Of a DNA stretch of 64,000 bases, positions 1-11,111 are shown piece by piece. How positions within the stretch are numbered: position 1 is the first letter of the stretch; each line of letters opens with the position of its first letter. The DNA is from Parapristionchus giblindavisi. Its lineage: Eukaryota; Nematoda; Chromadorea; Rhabditida; Diplogasteridae. The DNA lies in NCBI GenBank assembly GCA_943737045.1, contig CALSFV010000047.1, forward strand, positions 186,001 through 250,000. The letters are read 5' to 3'. The notes below the pieces were generated by a model. It was not told the DNA's origin. It searched no databases and saw nothing but the letters and a program-made list of their open reading frames with translations. Position numbers and translations under genes: made by a program.

Positions 1-133
1 TTAAGTTTGTTTCATTACTTCACACATGATCATTAAGAGAATAATGTATTTTTAAAATGTAAATTCAACACTAAAATTTGATATTCATTGATAAATGTGC
101 CTATCAACATTCTCAGAAGCACAAGTATTTGAA

Positions 134-415
134 TATCAGAAATTACTACTTGGAAGTACATTTACGCACAGTTCTTGTTTTTATCATTAATTATGAGCAC
201 GAATAAGTAGGAAAAAAATATTTCACGGATGCCACATCTTATCAAATACAAGATCTGACCACTTGTTTACCTTTCTAAATCTGAAATGACTACTTGGAGG
301 CAGTTTCGAGTGCAGTTCTTGTTTTTATAATTAATTATGACCACGAATAAGTAGGAAAAAAAATATTTCGTTGCTCTCACATCTTCCCAAATACCATAAT
401 CTGACCAGTTTTGAT
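134..415. repeat. Two diverged direct repeats of about 135 bp
   Basis: Positions 134-266 and 276-415 read alike. Both carry a CAGTTCTTGTTTTTAT block followed by AATTATGA and ACGAATAAGTAGGAAAAA, and both end near a TCTGACCA word. The copies differ by substitutions and small indels, so this is an old local duplication. No coding potential is visible. Confidence 0.7.
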
Positions 416-1417
416 GTTTAAAATGAACGTATGAGCTCAAATCATTTTTATTTATTTTTCTAATGCACATAAAGTGAAAGTTCAGGCAATTCTACACATT
501 TTGGAAAAAAAATTTTTTTAAAAAGGATTCGAAATAAGTGAACTAACTGCCTACAAACAATTGTCCAACAATACTATGGTAATGTCGTACATTGGGCCAT
601 TGGGCGTTTTGGCACTAAACTCAATGAATAACTAACGTTAGTGTCCAATTTATATTTTAAACATTTCTAGTTCTCTTAATAATCGTCATGACGCAAAGAA
701 ACATACGTAAAACCGACTTTTAAATTAAACGATATTAAAAATTCAAATAACAGATCACATAACTGACCTAACTCTACGTACCGTAATCTGACAACACTTC
801 TACCTCTCTTCCCTCTTCTCCTTCTCTATTTATTTCTCTTTTACTTTTTTTATTTTTTATATTCTTTCAATTCAATAGTTCTTCATATGAAAGAATTTCA
901 AACTTTATCACATTAATTCACAACAAATCTCATTCAAGTTCAATCTTTATTATATGTTTTCATAACAAATAAATTATTTCTTTCTCTCATAACTCGTCTC
1001 ATGCGCGAAACTTGACCATTCTCGAAAAACTGGTCAGATTTTTCAAATTTTGAAACTGGTCAGATAGCGACATTGTTGGGGTTTGAAAATGTATGATAAG
1101 GATACATTATCCGGTCCAAAGGTACATAGTCGATTGATTTTTTTTTTGGAGTTACACTATACCGCTGAGTCGCAGTGTTAGCGCCTCCAATCTATTGGCT
1201 GATAGGGCCTATCCTGATCTGAAGGACCAGTGGCCATGGCCTACGATCAAACTGTGCTTGGAGCTCGCAGTGGAGGATTTAGATCGTGGTTTTTGACACC
1301 ACTTCCGACATTTCTTAACCCCCTCGGTATTGGGTGGATCTTTCAGGGCGGGGGATCGAACTCGTGATTGAAAAGGTGACAAATACCGCATGCAGTCAAA
1401 CTTTTCTTTTTGTGACC
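416..1417. other. Intergenic stretch without recognised gene
   Basis: AT-rich DNA. Short words related to CCGTAATCTGAC and ACTGGTCAGA occur near 408, 785 and 1030; the 408 and 1030 copies are inverted relative to each other, so they may be the ends of a decayed foldback element. No ORF shows family similarity. Confidence 0.5.
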
Positions 1418-1552
1418 GTATGCATGAACAACGGAAAACCGTTTTCCGGGAAAATGCCACGTCATTAGCGTAGGCGGAGGATTTTTGGAAAAAGCCTCCG
1501 TCTACGCTAATGACATTTCCCCGGAAAACGGTTTTCCATTGTTCATGCATAC
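1418..1552. mobile_element. Hairpin MITE, copy 1 of the GCATGAAC family
   Basis: The left half (GTATGCATGAACAA, GGAAAACCGTTTTCCGGG, GTCATTAGCGTAGGCGGAGG) is repeated as its inverted complement in the right half, ending at GTTCATGCATAC, with a loop of only about ten bases. A diverged relative lies at 17176-17312. Neither has coding capacity, so both fit non-autonomous MITEs. Confidence 0.8.
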
Positions 1553-1558
1553 CACTGG

Positions 1559-1664
1559 TTTAATGCGGTGTACATTTGCGCGACGTGAACACGCCCACGC
1601 CTATTTTTCAGTGTGTGAAAGGAATGTGTACGTGCGCACGTCACACAAATGTAGCACCGCATAA
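1559..1664. repeat. Imperfect inverted repeat, MITE-like
   Basis: TTTAATGCGGTGTACATTTG at the left end is mirrored by CAAATGTAGCACCGCATAAA at the right end. The interior contains CG-rich words such as GTGCGCACGTCAC. It sits seven bases from the preceding hairpin, so one may have inserted beside the other. Confidence 0.6.
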
Positions 1665-2721
1665 ATCGCACTTTTCAAATTTACATTTACTTTTGGAAGG
1701 GTTATTGGCGCAATAAAACAAGATAACTTACGCTAATCCCGAAGCATTAGACATCGAGTACCGAAGTATTAGGCACCGAACAGCTAAAATAAGCGAAATG
1801 TTATAGGAGTAAGCCATAGAACAAGTAAAAACAAGCAACAATACAGAAAACATCATGAATAGCATCGGTTATCAGAGAACCAATCACGGATTCACACTAA
1901 AACAGAGAAATAAACAACAAGCTTTAAAACGTTTTATTTTAGAAAATATTCAACAGAAAGCGAAATTGTATTGATTGAAAATCAGTCAGTACGACATCGA
2001 CCGCAATTATGCAATTTCGGAACAAAAAAACCAAAGCTAATTCATACAGTAATTTTTGCTCAATTGATAAATGTTAATATTTAAGACTTTAAGTTGAGAA
2101 AATATTTAAAAATAATATTTTACTTTATGATGTTGCTTCTATAATTTGCTTTTTAATTCGTTGTTTAACAAAATATATGCCAGCTCAGATAAGTATTTAA
2201 TTATTTTTGGAGAATATCTTTTCGAAAATATTTAATATTATTTCTTTTGATGTTCCTTTGGAATTTAACAGTCTCAATGACTCATTCTCATATCGAAATG
2301 TATAGAGTGTTAAATTAATTTGATCATCGTCTATTTCAATGACTTATTCCTTTTGTTTATTTCTTAAAGTTTCAATGCAAATTTTCGAGCATATCTTTTT
2401 TTTAGATTTGCAAAGTTAGTACATCAATAACTTGGCCCAGTCAGGAATGAAATGAAAATTGGATCTTAAGATGGAAGAAAAATTTGCAACATACAATGAC
2501 TTTACCCGATTCCCGAAAAGCATCAGACCGATAAACTAGATGACCCAACTCTTCATAAACTATCGCATAACTAGGCACAACGCTATCATATTATAACTCA
2601 GTATACCCTCTTTAATGACTTTTACTGACAAAATGGGGTTCATTTACGTTTTATTCTTTCTCTGAAACGACAGTGGAACGATTTGCCCGTATTCAGACAA
2701 ATACAAGCGTGTATATGGGCA
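1665..2721. other. Intergenic stretch, nothing recognised
   Basis: AT-rich DNA without convincing ORFs, RNA genes or repeats visible by eye. Confidence 0.5.
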
Positions 2722-4188
2722 TACAGTGGTGGCCAGAAGGATATCATATTTTGGTTTTTTGAGCATAACTTTATTTGCAGTTAACCGATCACCTTGAAAC
2801 TTGTATATAGTGTGCTCAAACATGTTTCACAAAATATACCGAGGCATGGGGCCGGTTTTTCAATTTTAGAGGCATCCAGGCTACAGTATCCCCAAATGAC
2901 CGTGTCCGCTCATTTTGAGGAAGTTACTTCTTCTCTATTTTTTAAATGAATTCATGTGTTTTTTTTCGTTTTTTTTCGCCAAAATATTTTAAAAATCAAT
3001 TAAACAAATTTAATGCAATATTCAACATGCTAACAATCAAAATATTTGATTAAGTCACTAACAAAGTGAATAGCTCACGTGGGTGATGTCTGGGCAACAA
3101 TTCAGGTTCAAATCGATCATTAAAAAAATAAATAAACATATATTAATTTAGTACTTCGTTTCCGTGCTTCTAACTGAAATAACAATGTGCGGTGAGGAAG
3201 AGCGTACGGTAGCCGTTGCAATCATGATTCCATTGATTCGCTGCAGTGGATATCGTCCGAGTTTCTGTGCACCATAACGCTTCTGCCTCCGTGATTCACC
3301 ATGGCGGCGAGCCTGGTGACATAACCTCGAACCCCGACTGGTCTACGAACGTAAACCCGGCCGTCGGAGCCCAAGAGATTGAACTTGGAATAGTCCGACC
3401 AGACGGCCTTTCGCTACTCTGCGACTGTATATTTTAAATGAACCTTTTCCCACTTCAGAAGATTCTATCTGTTCTTAGGATAGCTTATGGGCTTCATACT
3501 AACAATTATACCGTTAAAACGAACGTGTTTGGGTTGTCTACGGATGATGCGAGTCGAGGAGGAGTGGCACCATACAGTGCCATTTCTTGATGGTTGTTGG
3601 TTTATGGTTTTTGACGGAATTGGGAACCGTTTTGATGACACGGGAGATCGTTCCCTATTTTACACCAAACTGGTGAACTGGGTCGGATTGCTTCAGACCA
3701 TTCAAACCTCACGCACAAGATATCAGGAAAGAGATATCGCACACCTTTTGGTATGGTCATAGTATAAAAACAAAAATACTAGAAATATACGTTTAAAAAA
3801 TCACAAGAAACAAGCAAAAAGGATGGAAAACGTTCGTAATTTTGAAATTTACAATTAACCTATGATATGAATATTAATATCAAATATATGTAAGAAATAA
3901 CGATGAATGGCTATAGAAGCATGCATTAATACTTTTTACACGGTGAAAAAAATTTGTTTAAAACACCGAAAATACGTCGCAACTTCAAGTACTCAAAATG
4001 AGCAATGTAGTCATTTTGGGATACTGTAGCCGGGAAGCCGTCTAAATTGAAAAACCGTCCCCATGCCTCGGTATACATTGTGAAACATGTTTGAGCACAC
4101 GATATAAAAATTTCAAGGTGATCGGTTAACTACAAGAAAAGTTATGCTCAAAAAACCAAAATATGATATCCTTTTGGCCACCACTGTA
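2722..4188 (-). mobile_element. Tc1-like transposon with long terminal inverted repeats
   Basis: The element runs from CAGTGGTGGCCAGAAGGATA (2724) to its inverted complement ending CCACTG at 4186, flanked on both sides by TA, the target duplication typical of Tc1/mariner elements. The terminal repeats are unusually long, about 195 bp each (2724-2922 and 3993-4186), and differ at scattered positions. The interior on the minus strand still reads as a Tc1-type transposase with stops and frameshifts. The element is dead but structurally complete at both ends. Confidence 0.85.
3200..3560 (-). pseudogene. Tc1-like transposase relic (DDE family)
   Basis: Read on the minus strand, the segment gives LLKWEKVHLKYTVAE, a stop, RKAVWSDYSKFNLLGSDG, RVYVRRPVGVRGYVTRL and then NHGGRSVMVH, followed after a frameshift by RINGIM. 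This is the ordered core of Tc1-family transposases, where WSDESKFNLFGSDG holds the second catalytic aspartate and a later GGGSVMVW follows. Here the Glu-Ser of SDESK is replaced (SDYSK) and a stop precedes it. The N-terminal DNA-binding region and the last acidic residue are not recognisable. Homology is clear; function is lost. Confidence 0.8.
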
Positions 4189-6050
4189 TCGCTGCCTTTT
4201 AGGCTACCATTTGTGTTCAAATCGTGTACACAAGTATGGAAAGTTGACAAATGTGTTGCCATATTTGGGTAAGTTTGCTCTCTGTGTAGTTCAAAATTAT
4301 TGTCGCTGCGTATCGATTGTTTATTGCCAACGACTGAGCAGCATCACCAGACTGAGCAACAGCTCTTGAGACTGGAGGTCAAAGAAACCGGTGAAGACTC
4401 TGGACATAGACATATATTTCTCACTTATTGCACTTCTAGTAATCGATGTAAGGTAGATTTGAATTGGCGATCGCGAAGGGCGAAATGTGTGAGAGTTCAG
4501 TCAAACATGTCTAGCTTGCCCATAGTCAATTTAACTGTATGCAGCTTACATGTGCGCCGACATGGGGTGCCCCTGTAAAATTATGGATTTTCGAAAACTG
4601 CGAGGAATGCCCCCTGTAAAAATGACGTTTAGATGAAATTATTGAGAAAAACGTGAAGGCCCCCTGTAAAATCAACCATTTTTCGTACGGATGCCATCTG
4701 TAGAATCGAGCTCCAGGTACCCGCCCATGTATGGTATGCAGTGAAACGGTTTCAAAGTGTTTTTTAAGCGTATTTTCTCGCGAATCGATTCAACAGGGGT
4801 GTCCCTTTCTGACATACTCAAAAAAGACTGCGTTTTTATTTATTTATTTATTTACGTTGCATTGGTATTTTTTCGCGATATCTTTTATTGTACTGTTGGT
4901 AATGGGATGAAATTTTGAATACATGATTTCAAGGTATTAGAATAACGATACGAGTTTGGTTTTTGAAAATCCTTTAAAATAACGCCAGCAAAATCCGCAG
5001 TGACCAGTCCCCCTAACTCGTGTATTCTGCAGACGCGTAGCTAAATTCGGCAGTGATAGTCACCGTCGAGGCTTTAAACCTTAGCATCTCCAATGACAAA
5101 ATGATTAAAATGTATTTATAGAGAAAGTAGAACAACACTACGTTTATCTACACGAACATGTAAAAGATGAGTGAAACATAAATAGAAAAAAAAGTCAATA
5201 TACATTATGCTACAGTATCCTCTGAGTTACCGTAATCTGATATTAGTCATGATGATACAGTACCCTTCACCGTGAACATCTCCTCAAACTGTCGATCTCG
5301 CTCTACTCAGTATTATGTCCTATCATCAAGTCGTGCTTTACCGGATCAGTGTGATGCCAGATCTGCAAAGCGATGGCCTGTGAATGTCCCCCATCCTGCT
5401 TGAGCGACTCCGCTATTTTTTGCTCACCGTTCAATCCCGTGGTGTACGCCGTGGGGGTAGAACCTTTAGGCGGGGTACCCCGCTCACTGTTCAATCATGC
5501 GTGGGAAACAAATCGCTTAGCTTTTTTACTCTTCGGATTAAAAATCGAGGTCCAATAATAAACTTCTTTGAAATATTTTCACCATTTTGAAGAACGCATT
5601 TCATCCATTTTCCAAACATTAAAAGATTTCTAGATTGTGTGGTATCCTTTCAAAAGTTTCAAAATATTATGAAATAATTACATCACAATGAAATGAACCA
5701 TAGAATTAATAGCGTATACCTGTTTTAAAATGCTCTTCAGCTGTTTATCGTACATTTCAAAATCATTTCTTCGATTCGAAACTTTTACAGTAATATGTTT
5801 TCAAAGATTTATTTGATAAAAAATTATAATATCTCTCATGTTTTGCGTAAAAGTGATGGATAACTATAATACAATATATTTTAATTAAATTAAATTATTT
5901 GTTTGCTGTATTATATATTTTATCAACATTCGAATGCACGAAACGACGCACATAAATATGACGAGTGAAAAAGTTTGAAATATAAAGTATAATTAATATA
6001 TATGTAAATTAATATATATGTTTACGAATGGGTTAGGGTTTAAAGTCACA
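4189..6050. other. Intergenic stretch with short repeated motif
   Basis: No gene recognised. Between about 4565 and 4705 the motif TGCCCCCTGTAAAAAT recurs three to four times at irregular 45-60 bp spacing (4568, 4610, 4659, 4692). At 5395-5500 the phrase CTCACCGTTCAATCCC recurs as CTCACTGTTCAATCAT beside a GC-rich block. The rest is AT-rich. Confidence 0.5.
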
Positions 6051-6671
6051 AGGATGGAATGGAGGATGGTGACCGTTTCGGTCATAAATCGTTTGGGATG
6101 TGTTCTATTACAAAAAAGTACTACCATGGTTATCAGTAGGAGTGTACGATATTGGGATACCGTAGCCGTCAGAAATCACGAATTGATTTTTTTCTTCAGT
6201 AGACCGGGGGTTCATGGTTGAGAATAGCCGAGGTTGAAAAATCATGTGTGTCCGAGAACAAATACTATTTGCCTTTATATCAACCAAGAGCGAACTTATA
6301 TTTTTCTGGATACCGTAACCTGAACTACCGTAATCTATCTACCTTACCTTATAATATTGTGGCGAAGATCACGGCAAATCCCAGTGCGTGTATTACGATT
6401 TTACGATTACGGTACTTTAGGTAACGGTGTCCAGAAAAATAAAACTTGGCTCTCGGTTGATACAATGACATTATACAGTATTTGGTCTCGAACCATCATG
6501 ATTTTTTCGACTTCGGCCATTCCCAACCATGAACATTGGTCGACACGGGTCATGGGTCGACCGAAAAAAATCAGTTCGTGATTCCTGAAGGTTATGTTAG
6601 CACAATACCGTACACTCTTACTGATAACAATTGTACAACTTTTGTCGCCATAGGCCATCTCGCAACCGATT

Positions 6672-7613
6672 TACAGGGTGCGGCAGAATTATGGAAACAC
6701 GACCTCCAGCATTTAGCAGTGGTTTTTCATCGTTTTGTGCGTTTCCCGGCGCTCTCGAAATAATTTCATTGAAATTCACCATTATCAGCATCTCGTATCT
6801 GAGGTTGGTGTTGATTGCTTTCCATTCTGTGAAATGGCACGCCCTAATATAGATGCCTGTCCTTCTGCCTCGCACTGCGTCGGCGGAACACTTCGTGGCG
6901 CTTTCTCTGATAAGACGCTGTTCACAGTGGAACAATCGTACAACCCCCAAAACAATAGGATATTGGTAGAGGACTCTTATGAAGCAGATGAGAGTTGAAT
7001 GGAGGCTCTCTTCCCCGTAAAGTCATGGTTTAGGCTGACATCTGTCCCTTGGGACCAAATTTCCGGGTTTTCGTCGATCCCGGAGACAAGTCGAACTAGG
7101 ATAACAACCTGTAAGATATCAAAATGGAGTGCCTGGGCCCCCGGGGCCAAGCGTCACTTTGGGAACATGCATTGGAGCTTAGAGAAAGATTCAGCGCTGA
7201 CTCCCAAGGCAAAGATTGCGAATGCCTGGCTCAAGACCCCGTTTTCACTCCTTCACCCGCTCCTCGGAATGACCTCCTACTCTCCCGATCTCAAACCCCT
7301 CGACCATTTTGAGTGATCAGTTCTAGAAAGCAATACCTGTGCTCGTCCCAACTCGAATCGTGAGTCGCTCAAGAAGGCCCTTCTCCGGAAATCGGAAATA
7401 ATCGACCAAAAATACCCTTCCGCCACCGTCGTTTTCACCAATACCGTTTCAAGCTAGTTATTGACGCGAAAAGAGGCAGAATTCAGAAGTTAACACTGAT
7501 TGTTGTTCATATGATAGCTCTTGATAAAATATTATATGCTGAACCGATTTGCTCAAAACATGTGATCAGGGGAGATCAAAGATCGTGTTTCCATAATTCT
7601 GCCGCACCCTGTA
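6672..7613 (+). mobile_element. Tc1/mariner-like element, 938 bp, nested in the foldback
   Basis: Terminal repeats of about 29 bp, starting CAGGGTGCGGCAGAATTATG at 6674 and ending in its inverse at 7611, are bounded by TA on both sides. Removing the element rejoins ACCGATTTA to TGATTGG, which matches the mirrored left arm of the host foldback (near 6083-6100). The element is shorter than an autonomous copy and its transposase is internally deleted. Confidence 0.88.
6890..7490 (+). pseudogene. Tc1/mariner-family transposase relic
   Basis: The plus strand shows FSDKTLFTVEQSYNPQNNRI, the usual sequence around the second catalytic aspartate. Further on it shows YSPDLKPLDHFE, equivalent to the SPDLNPLDY block that holds the third acidic residue, and then VLES, CARPNSNRESLKKALL and IIDQKYPSATV, the normal C-terminal stretch. 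Stops and frame changes separate these blocks, and the N-terminal helix-turn-helix region is absent. Its C-terminal segment serves as the in-window reference for the minisatellite-bearing relic at 15.3-17.1 kb. Confidence 0.8.
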
Positions 7614-7846
7614 TGATTGGTTGTAGAAACGGTCACCACCCGGAATGGGGACTATCCTAGGGCACAATATTATAATAGTAACACAAATTAACGGCCAGAC
7701 GAATTATTTCTTTCTTCTTCGTCAATTTATCGATCGATAAATAAATCAATAACTCATTTCATGTCTTTTTTCCTTCCTTTTCCTGTTTTCCCTTATTTGT
7801 TTTCCTTTTTCCTTTCGCATTTATTTATCGATCGATAAATTGGCAG

Positions 7847-10436
7847 TTAGATCCTTTCGCTAATCATATTCAGCGTATCCTTGAGGCTCTTTAGTTGATC
7901 CTTGAGCCGAATATTTTCAGCTCTAACAGTACTAATCTCGTTCGTGAGGACAATCATATCAGAGAACCGGGTATGTGCGTCCCTCTGGAGCTGCAGAAGC
8001 TCTGCCTCGAGCTTCACTATCCTCTCATTTTTTTCACGTTTTAATTTCTCTTCTTTCAATCGATCGCGTTCCTTTTTCTCGCGACATTTCCTCACAGCAT
8101 CGTTGTTCTTTTGTCGGCTAATCTGAAAATGATTTTTTTAAAAATATTATATTTTTTGTTGAATCAGTCATTTAGGATTTTCCATAGCACTATCATCATT
8201 ATGATTTTAGGGTGTATCGCATATTAGGAGACACCTTATGGATTTGACGCACGTTCTCAGTGCTCTGGAGCAGGATTTAAAACCTCCTTCGGTGCTTTGG
8301 AGAGAAAGACTCGATGGTCGAAATAAAAAAAAAAGTGCTGTCAAATATCCCTACACAGAGAAAAAATCCCTAGTAGCGTCTCACTACTCATCATAGGGAT
8401 CCCCTATGAAATGTTTTGTTTTCTGTGTCTATAAAAAATATTATTGCGACCCAAGGGCGCTCTTTCGGTAAGAAATAATAATTATTCATAATTATTACAT
8501 TCGGGATATGATGATTACATCCTGTTTCAAGATTTTAGAGTATTGATTTTAAATTCATATTTTCTCGTTAGCAATGCCTATGACTTTATATTCCTTTCTT
8601 ACCCTGTACATAGTGTCCTTTTCCTCCGCATTTTTAAAGTTGTAGGGCCTCCTCTTCTTTCGAGATTCTTCAGACATCTAAATTCGAATTATAATCTCCG
8701 CTATTTTAGTTGGGCTAATAATTTGGTGGTTGAGCCCAATAATTTGGTTCAAAATGGGGCTGTTATTTCTATTAGTTTATTGTTAGCTAAACTTTGGGAC
8801 CAACTTCGAAACAAATTTAAGGTAAACCATCAAATTATTGGCTCAACTTCAGAAGTGGGGCTTGTCTGGTAGCGAAATTTTAGGGTCAAGTGTTAGGATC
8901 AACCAAATTATTGACCCCATTAAAATTGCGTAGATTATAAATTGACCTTGACTCGAAAATAACTTGATCTGATATAAAAGAGCTTGAAATTCCGATTCGA
9001 AATATGTAAATCGTATATCATAAATATTGGGTAACGGGTTCGTTAAAATTTTGGGTCTTCTCTGATCAGTTTTCGAGCTTATCATCAAGAGATCAACTAT
9101 TTTAACTGTTTCGAAATTTTTAAATACCTACTCCTTTTCACAATAAGGTATAATTCCAAACGCATTTGAAACTGACAATGGGAGAGTAAATTAGCTTGGG
9201 GTAGCTTGGGGTTGGGGTATGCCTAAAAAGAAATATTAGGTTGATTCATAAGTCTTGTCGCATTTTGCCCCTTTAAACAAATTAAAATAACTTTATCTCG
9301 GTAAAAGCAAATCAATCAAAGTAAGCGCCATCTGTGTCGACACACTTCCTCCAAAGTTCGGGTAGCTTTTCGATGTAGTTCTCCCAGAAGGACGGCTGCT
9401 TGGAGGCAAAGTAGTTGGTCAGCCAGATTTCGCCCGCTGATTGTTGAAGTGTACTCCTCCGAGAGTGAGTTGCATATCGGATAACAAACTGTAATCGCTA
9501 GGAGACAAGTCGGGCGAGTAGGGCAGGTTGGGGTCAATGTTCCAGTCAAAGTATAACAGGGCCTTTTTGGTTGTCCTTGCCACGTGGTGTCGGGCGCTGT
9601 CGTGCTGGAAGTGAATTTGATCGCGCAACCAGGGAACGGAGGGGACCTGGGACTTCAGGGTCCGTAGTTGACGAGAGTATACCGCGGCCGTAATAGTCGT
9701 CCCCTGTGGTAGCAGTTCCCAATGCACCACAGTGGCCTCTGGCCCACCACACAGACAACATGATCGTTTTCTAGTAAAGTTCAGGTTTGGCGATGGAATT
9801 GGAGTGCTCATCTCGATCGACCCACTGAGCCCGGAGGATTACGTTGTCGTAAAGTATCCACTATTCATCTTCAGTGATGATCCTGTCGATCTAAGCCTTT
9901 GTACGAGCGTACGCAAATAGATTCATACACTGGTGATCTACGAGCATTCAAATGTAGTTTCTTGGACGTCGTTCAGCCAAATCCCCTTGAGAATCGTCCC
10001 TCAAGAACTAAATCGAAAGCTCTCGACGACCTCTATCCATGGAGGCGTTAAAAAATCTTTCCCGGAATTGCGGAACGCGAACAATAGATGCTTGGGATAT
10101 AAGGCTATTCTACAGTAACGCCGCAGAAGTCAGCGAGGGACAAGAATTACCGATTCATTAGAAGTGAACGCGGCATAAAAAGACGACTCGATTGGTTGGA
10201 CGGCAAGCACTGTCAAAGCGCATTTGCGAGAAAGCTCGTGGTGGAAAAATTAATTATAAATTTGGAAGGCCCCAGGTATGACATGGTCCTTACCTCAGAA
10301 CCATCATGCGATCCGTCTTCAACGTCTGAGCCTAACATCGACGATGCGGCTGATTTTGGCGTCACTGTATACGCGGTTGATGATGCAGATATGGGCGTTT
10401 GGTTTACATCCGGACAACCGGGACTTTCTTTACTAT
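7847..10436 (-). CDS. bZIP transcription factor A (three exons seen)
   Basis: Probable nuclear DNA-binding regulator acting as a dimer. Exons seen (minus strand): 10294-10436, 8603-8677 and 7847-8122, all joining in phase 0 with GTAAG-type donors and TTTAG/TTTCAG acceptors. The last exon has the basic region KNNDAVRKCREKKERDRLK, followed by a heptad coiled coil with leucines (LEAELLQLQ, then IRLKDQLKSLKDTL), and stops at 7847. The middle exon encodes RKKRRPYNFKNAEEKDTMYR, shared with bZIP B. The first exon is Ser-rich and acidic. Its first in-frame Met is at 10338, giving 131 aa, but the frame is open to the acceptor at 10437 and starts with a split codon, so an upstream exon may exist. The NNxAVRKxR basic region resembles the C/EBP group (family knowledge). 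Intron 1 has been invaded by a mariner element. The small gene A2 lies about 310 bp upstream on the same strand, a spacing compatible with a nematode operon. Confidence 0.78.
8353..8428. repeat. Short inverted repeat in intron 2 of bZIP A
   Basis: ACACAGAGAAAA at 8353 is mirrored by TTTTCTGTGT ending at 8428, with CCCTAG and ATAGGGATCCCCTAT inside. The ends resemble those of the foldback at 35741-36305 (CACAGAAAAATCCCTTA), so it may be a minimal member of that family. Confidence 0.45.
9180..9228. mobile_element. Fragment of the GAGAG-core MITE family
   Basis: GGGAGAGTAAATTAGCTTGG at 9180 followed by GGTATGCCTA matches the right end of the family described at 14976-15082 and elsewhere. An AGCTTGGGGT word is locally duplicated. 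The left end is missing. It lies directly beside the mariner end at 9236. Confidence 0.65.
9236..10120 (-). mobile_element. Mariner transposon relic in intron 1 of bZIP A
   Basis: The end TTAGGTTGATTCATAAGTCT at 9236 has the form of a mariner terminal repeat. On the minus strand the transposase reads IDRIITEDE, stop, WILYDNV, RAQWVDRDEHSNSIAKPEL (about 9880-9790), WELLPQGTTITAAVYSRQL, HFQHDSARHHVARTTKKAL, NLPYSPDLSPSDYSL and finally FASKQPSFWENYIEKLPELW near 9400. These are the successive blocks of mariner transposases, including HDSARPH and YSPDLSPSDY with the third aspartate. Frameshifts near 9770 and 9430 and an internal stop show it is inactive. The other terminal repeat was not found, so the 5' end is truncated or diverged. 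Confidence 0.85.
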
Positions 10437-10744
10437 CTGGAATTTGTTATTTTAATTTTAATAATTTAATAATTGAATCTCTTGAAGTCATTAAACAAAC
10501 CAGAAAGTGTTAAATATAACACTTTTGTGAATTACACCTGTGGTGGTTGGTGTTTAAATATTTATTTCTGTGCATGGAACTTGTCCGCGTTGAAACCGTG
10601 CATTTCTTAGAGTTTTATCTTCTTTAATATTTTTCTCCTTCCTATATATCAATCTATATAATTCACTGAATATCATTCCTTTCTCTTGTCCAAGAATCGA
10701 TGAATTATTATTATTATTATTGTTACTACTTTCTGGACGAAGCT

Positions 10745-11111
10745 TCACATAATGAAAATAATACTTTGTTCTTCTTTGGGAAGAATCGTCGGAACCGCGG
10801 GTAGTGGTGGGGCCATTATTCGCGCTGTAACTTCCTGCACTGGGTTTTTCAATTCCGTGAACGTTTTCCGACTGTTTCGTAATGCTTCGTTGATAAGGAC
10901 GACATCGATATCATCGATAGGTTGCATGGTGCGATGAACTCTTGCATATGGTTGGAAGGAGCTCTTGGCTCCCCCTATTTCCATCCTCGACATTGTGGCT
11001 GAACTGCTGAAAAGTTCAATAAAATAATACTATAATTAATAATAATAACATTTTCGCATTTTCGAAATGGAAATTGCTGTGTTGAATCGCACAAAACATC
11101 GCTCACCTCAT
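10745..11111 (-). CDS. Small conserved unknown protein A2 (88 aa)
   Basis: Two exons on the minus strand: 11107-11111 encodes ATG-AG, and 10745-11006 follows an acceptor CTTTTCAG. The join gives MSSSATMSRMEIGGAK and a stop at 10745, 88 aa in total. Conservation of the donor context in the second copy (ATGAG|GTGAG at 21106-21116) supports this start. The middle reads IDDIDVVLINEALRNSRKTF and the tail is Pro-rich (APPLPAVPTILPKEEQS). Copy B2 repeats these blocks as AAIFVIESKRSTRKTFAKLR and LPQTTLPKEERS, so the reading frame has been kept through a duplication. I recognise no domain, signal peptide or membrane segment. It lies immediately upstream of bZIP A on the same strand and may be co-transcribed with it. 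Confidence 0.6.

Larger units (their letters stand above)
6051..7658. mobile_element. Foldback element interrupted by a Tc1/mariner insertion
   Basis: The left arm, beginning AGGATGGAATGGAGGATGG at 6051, is mirrored by a right arm that ends at 7658 (GGTCACCACCCGGAATGGGG, ACTATCCT). Inner arms carry TTTCTGGATACCGTAACCTG (6301) and its inverse near 6430. Both arms share long stretches with the palindrome at 27887-30109, for example TACTATTTG, TTTTTCGAC and TCAGTAGGAGTGTAC, so the two elements belong to one family. The right arm is split by the element at 6672-7613. Confidence 0.75.
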
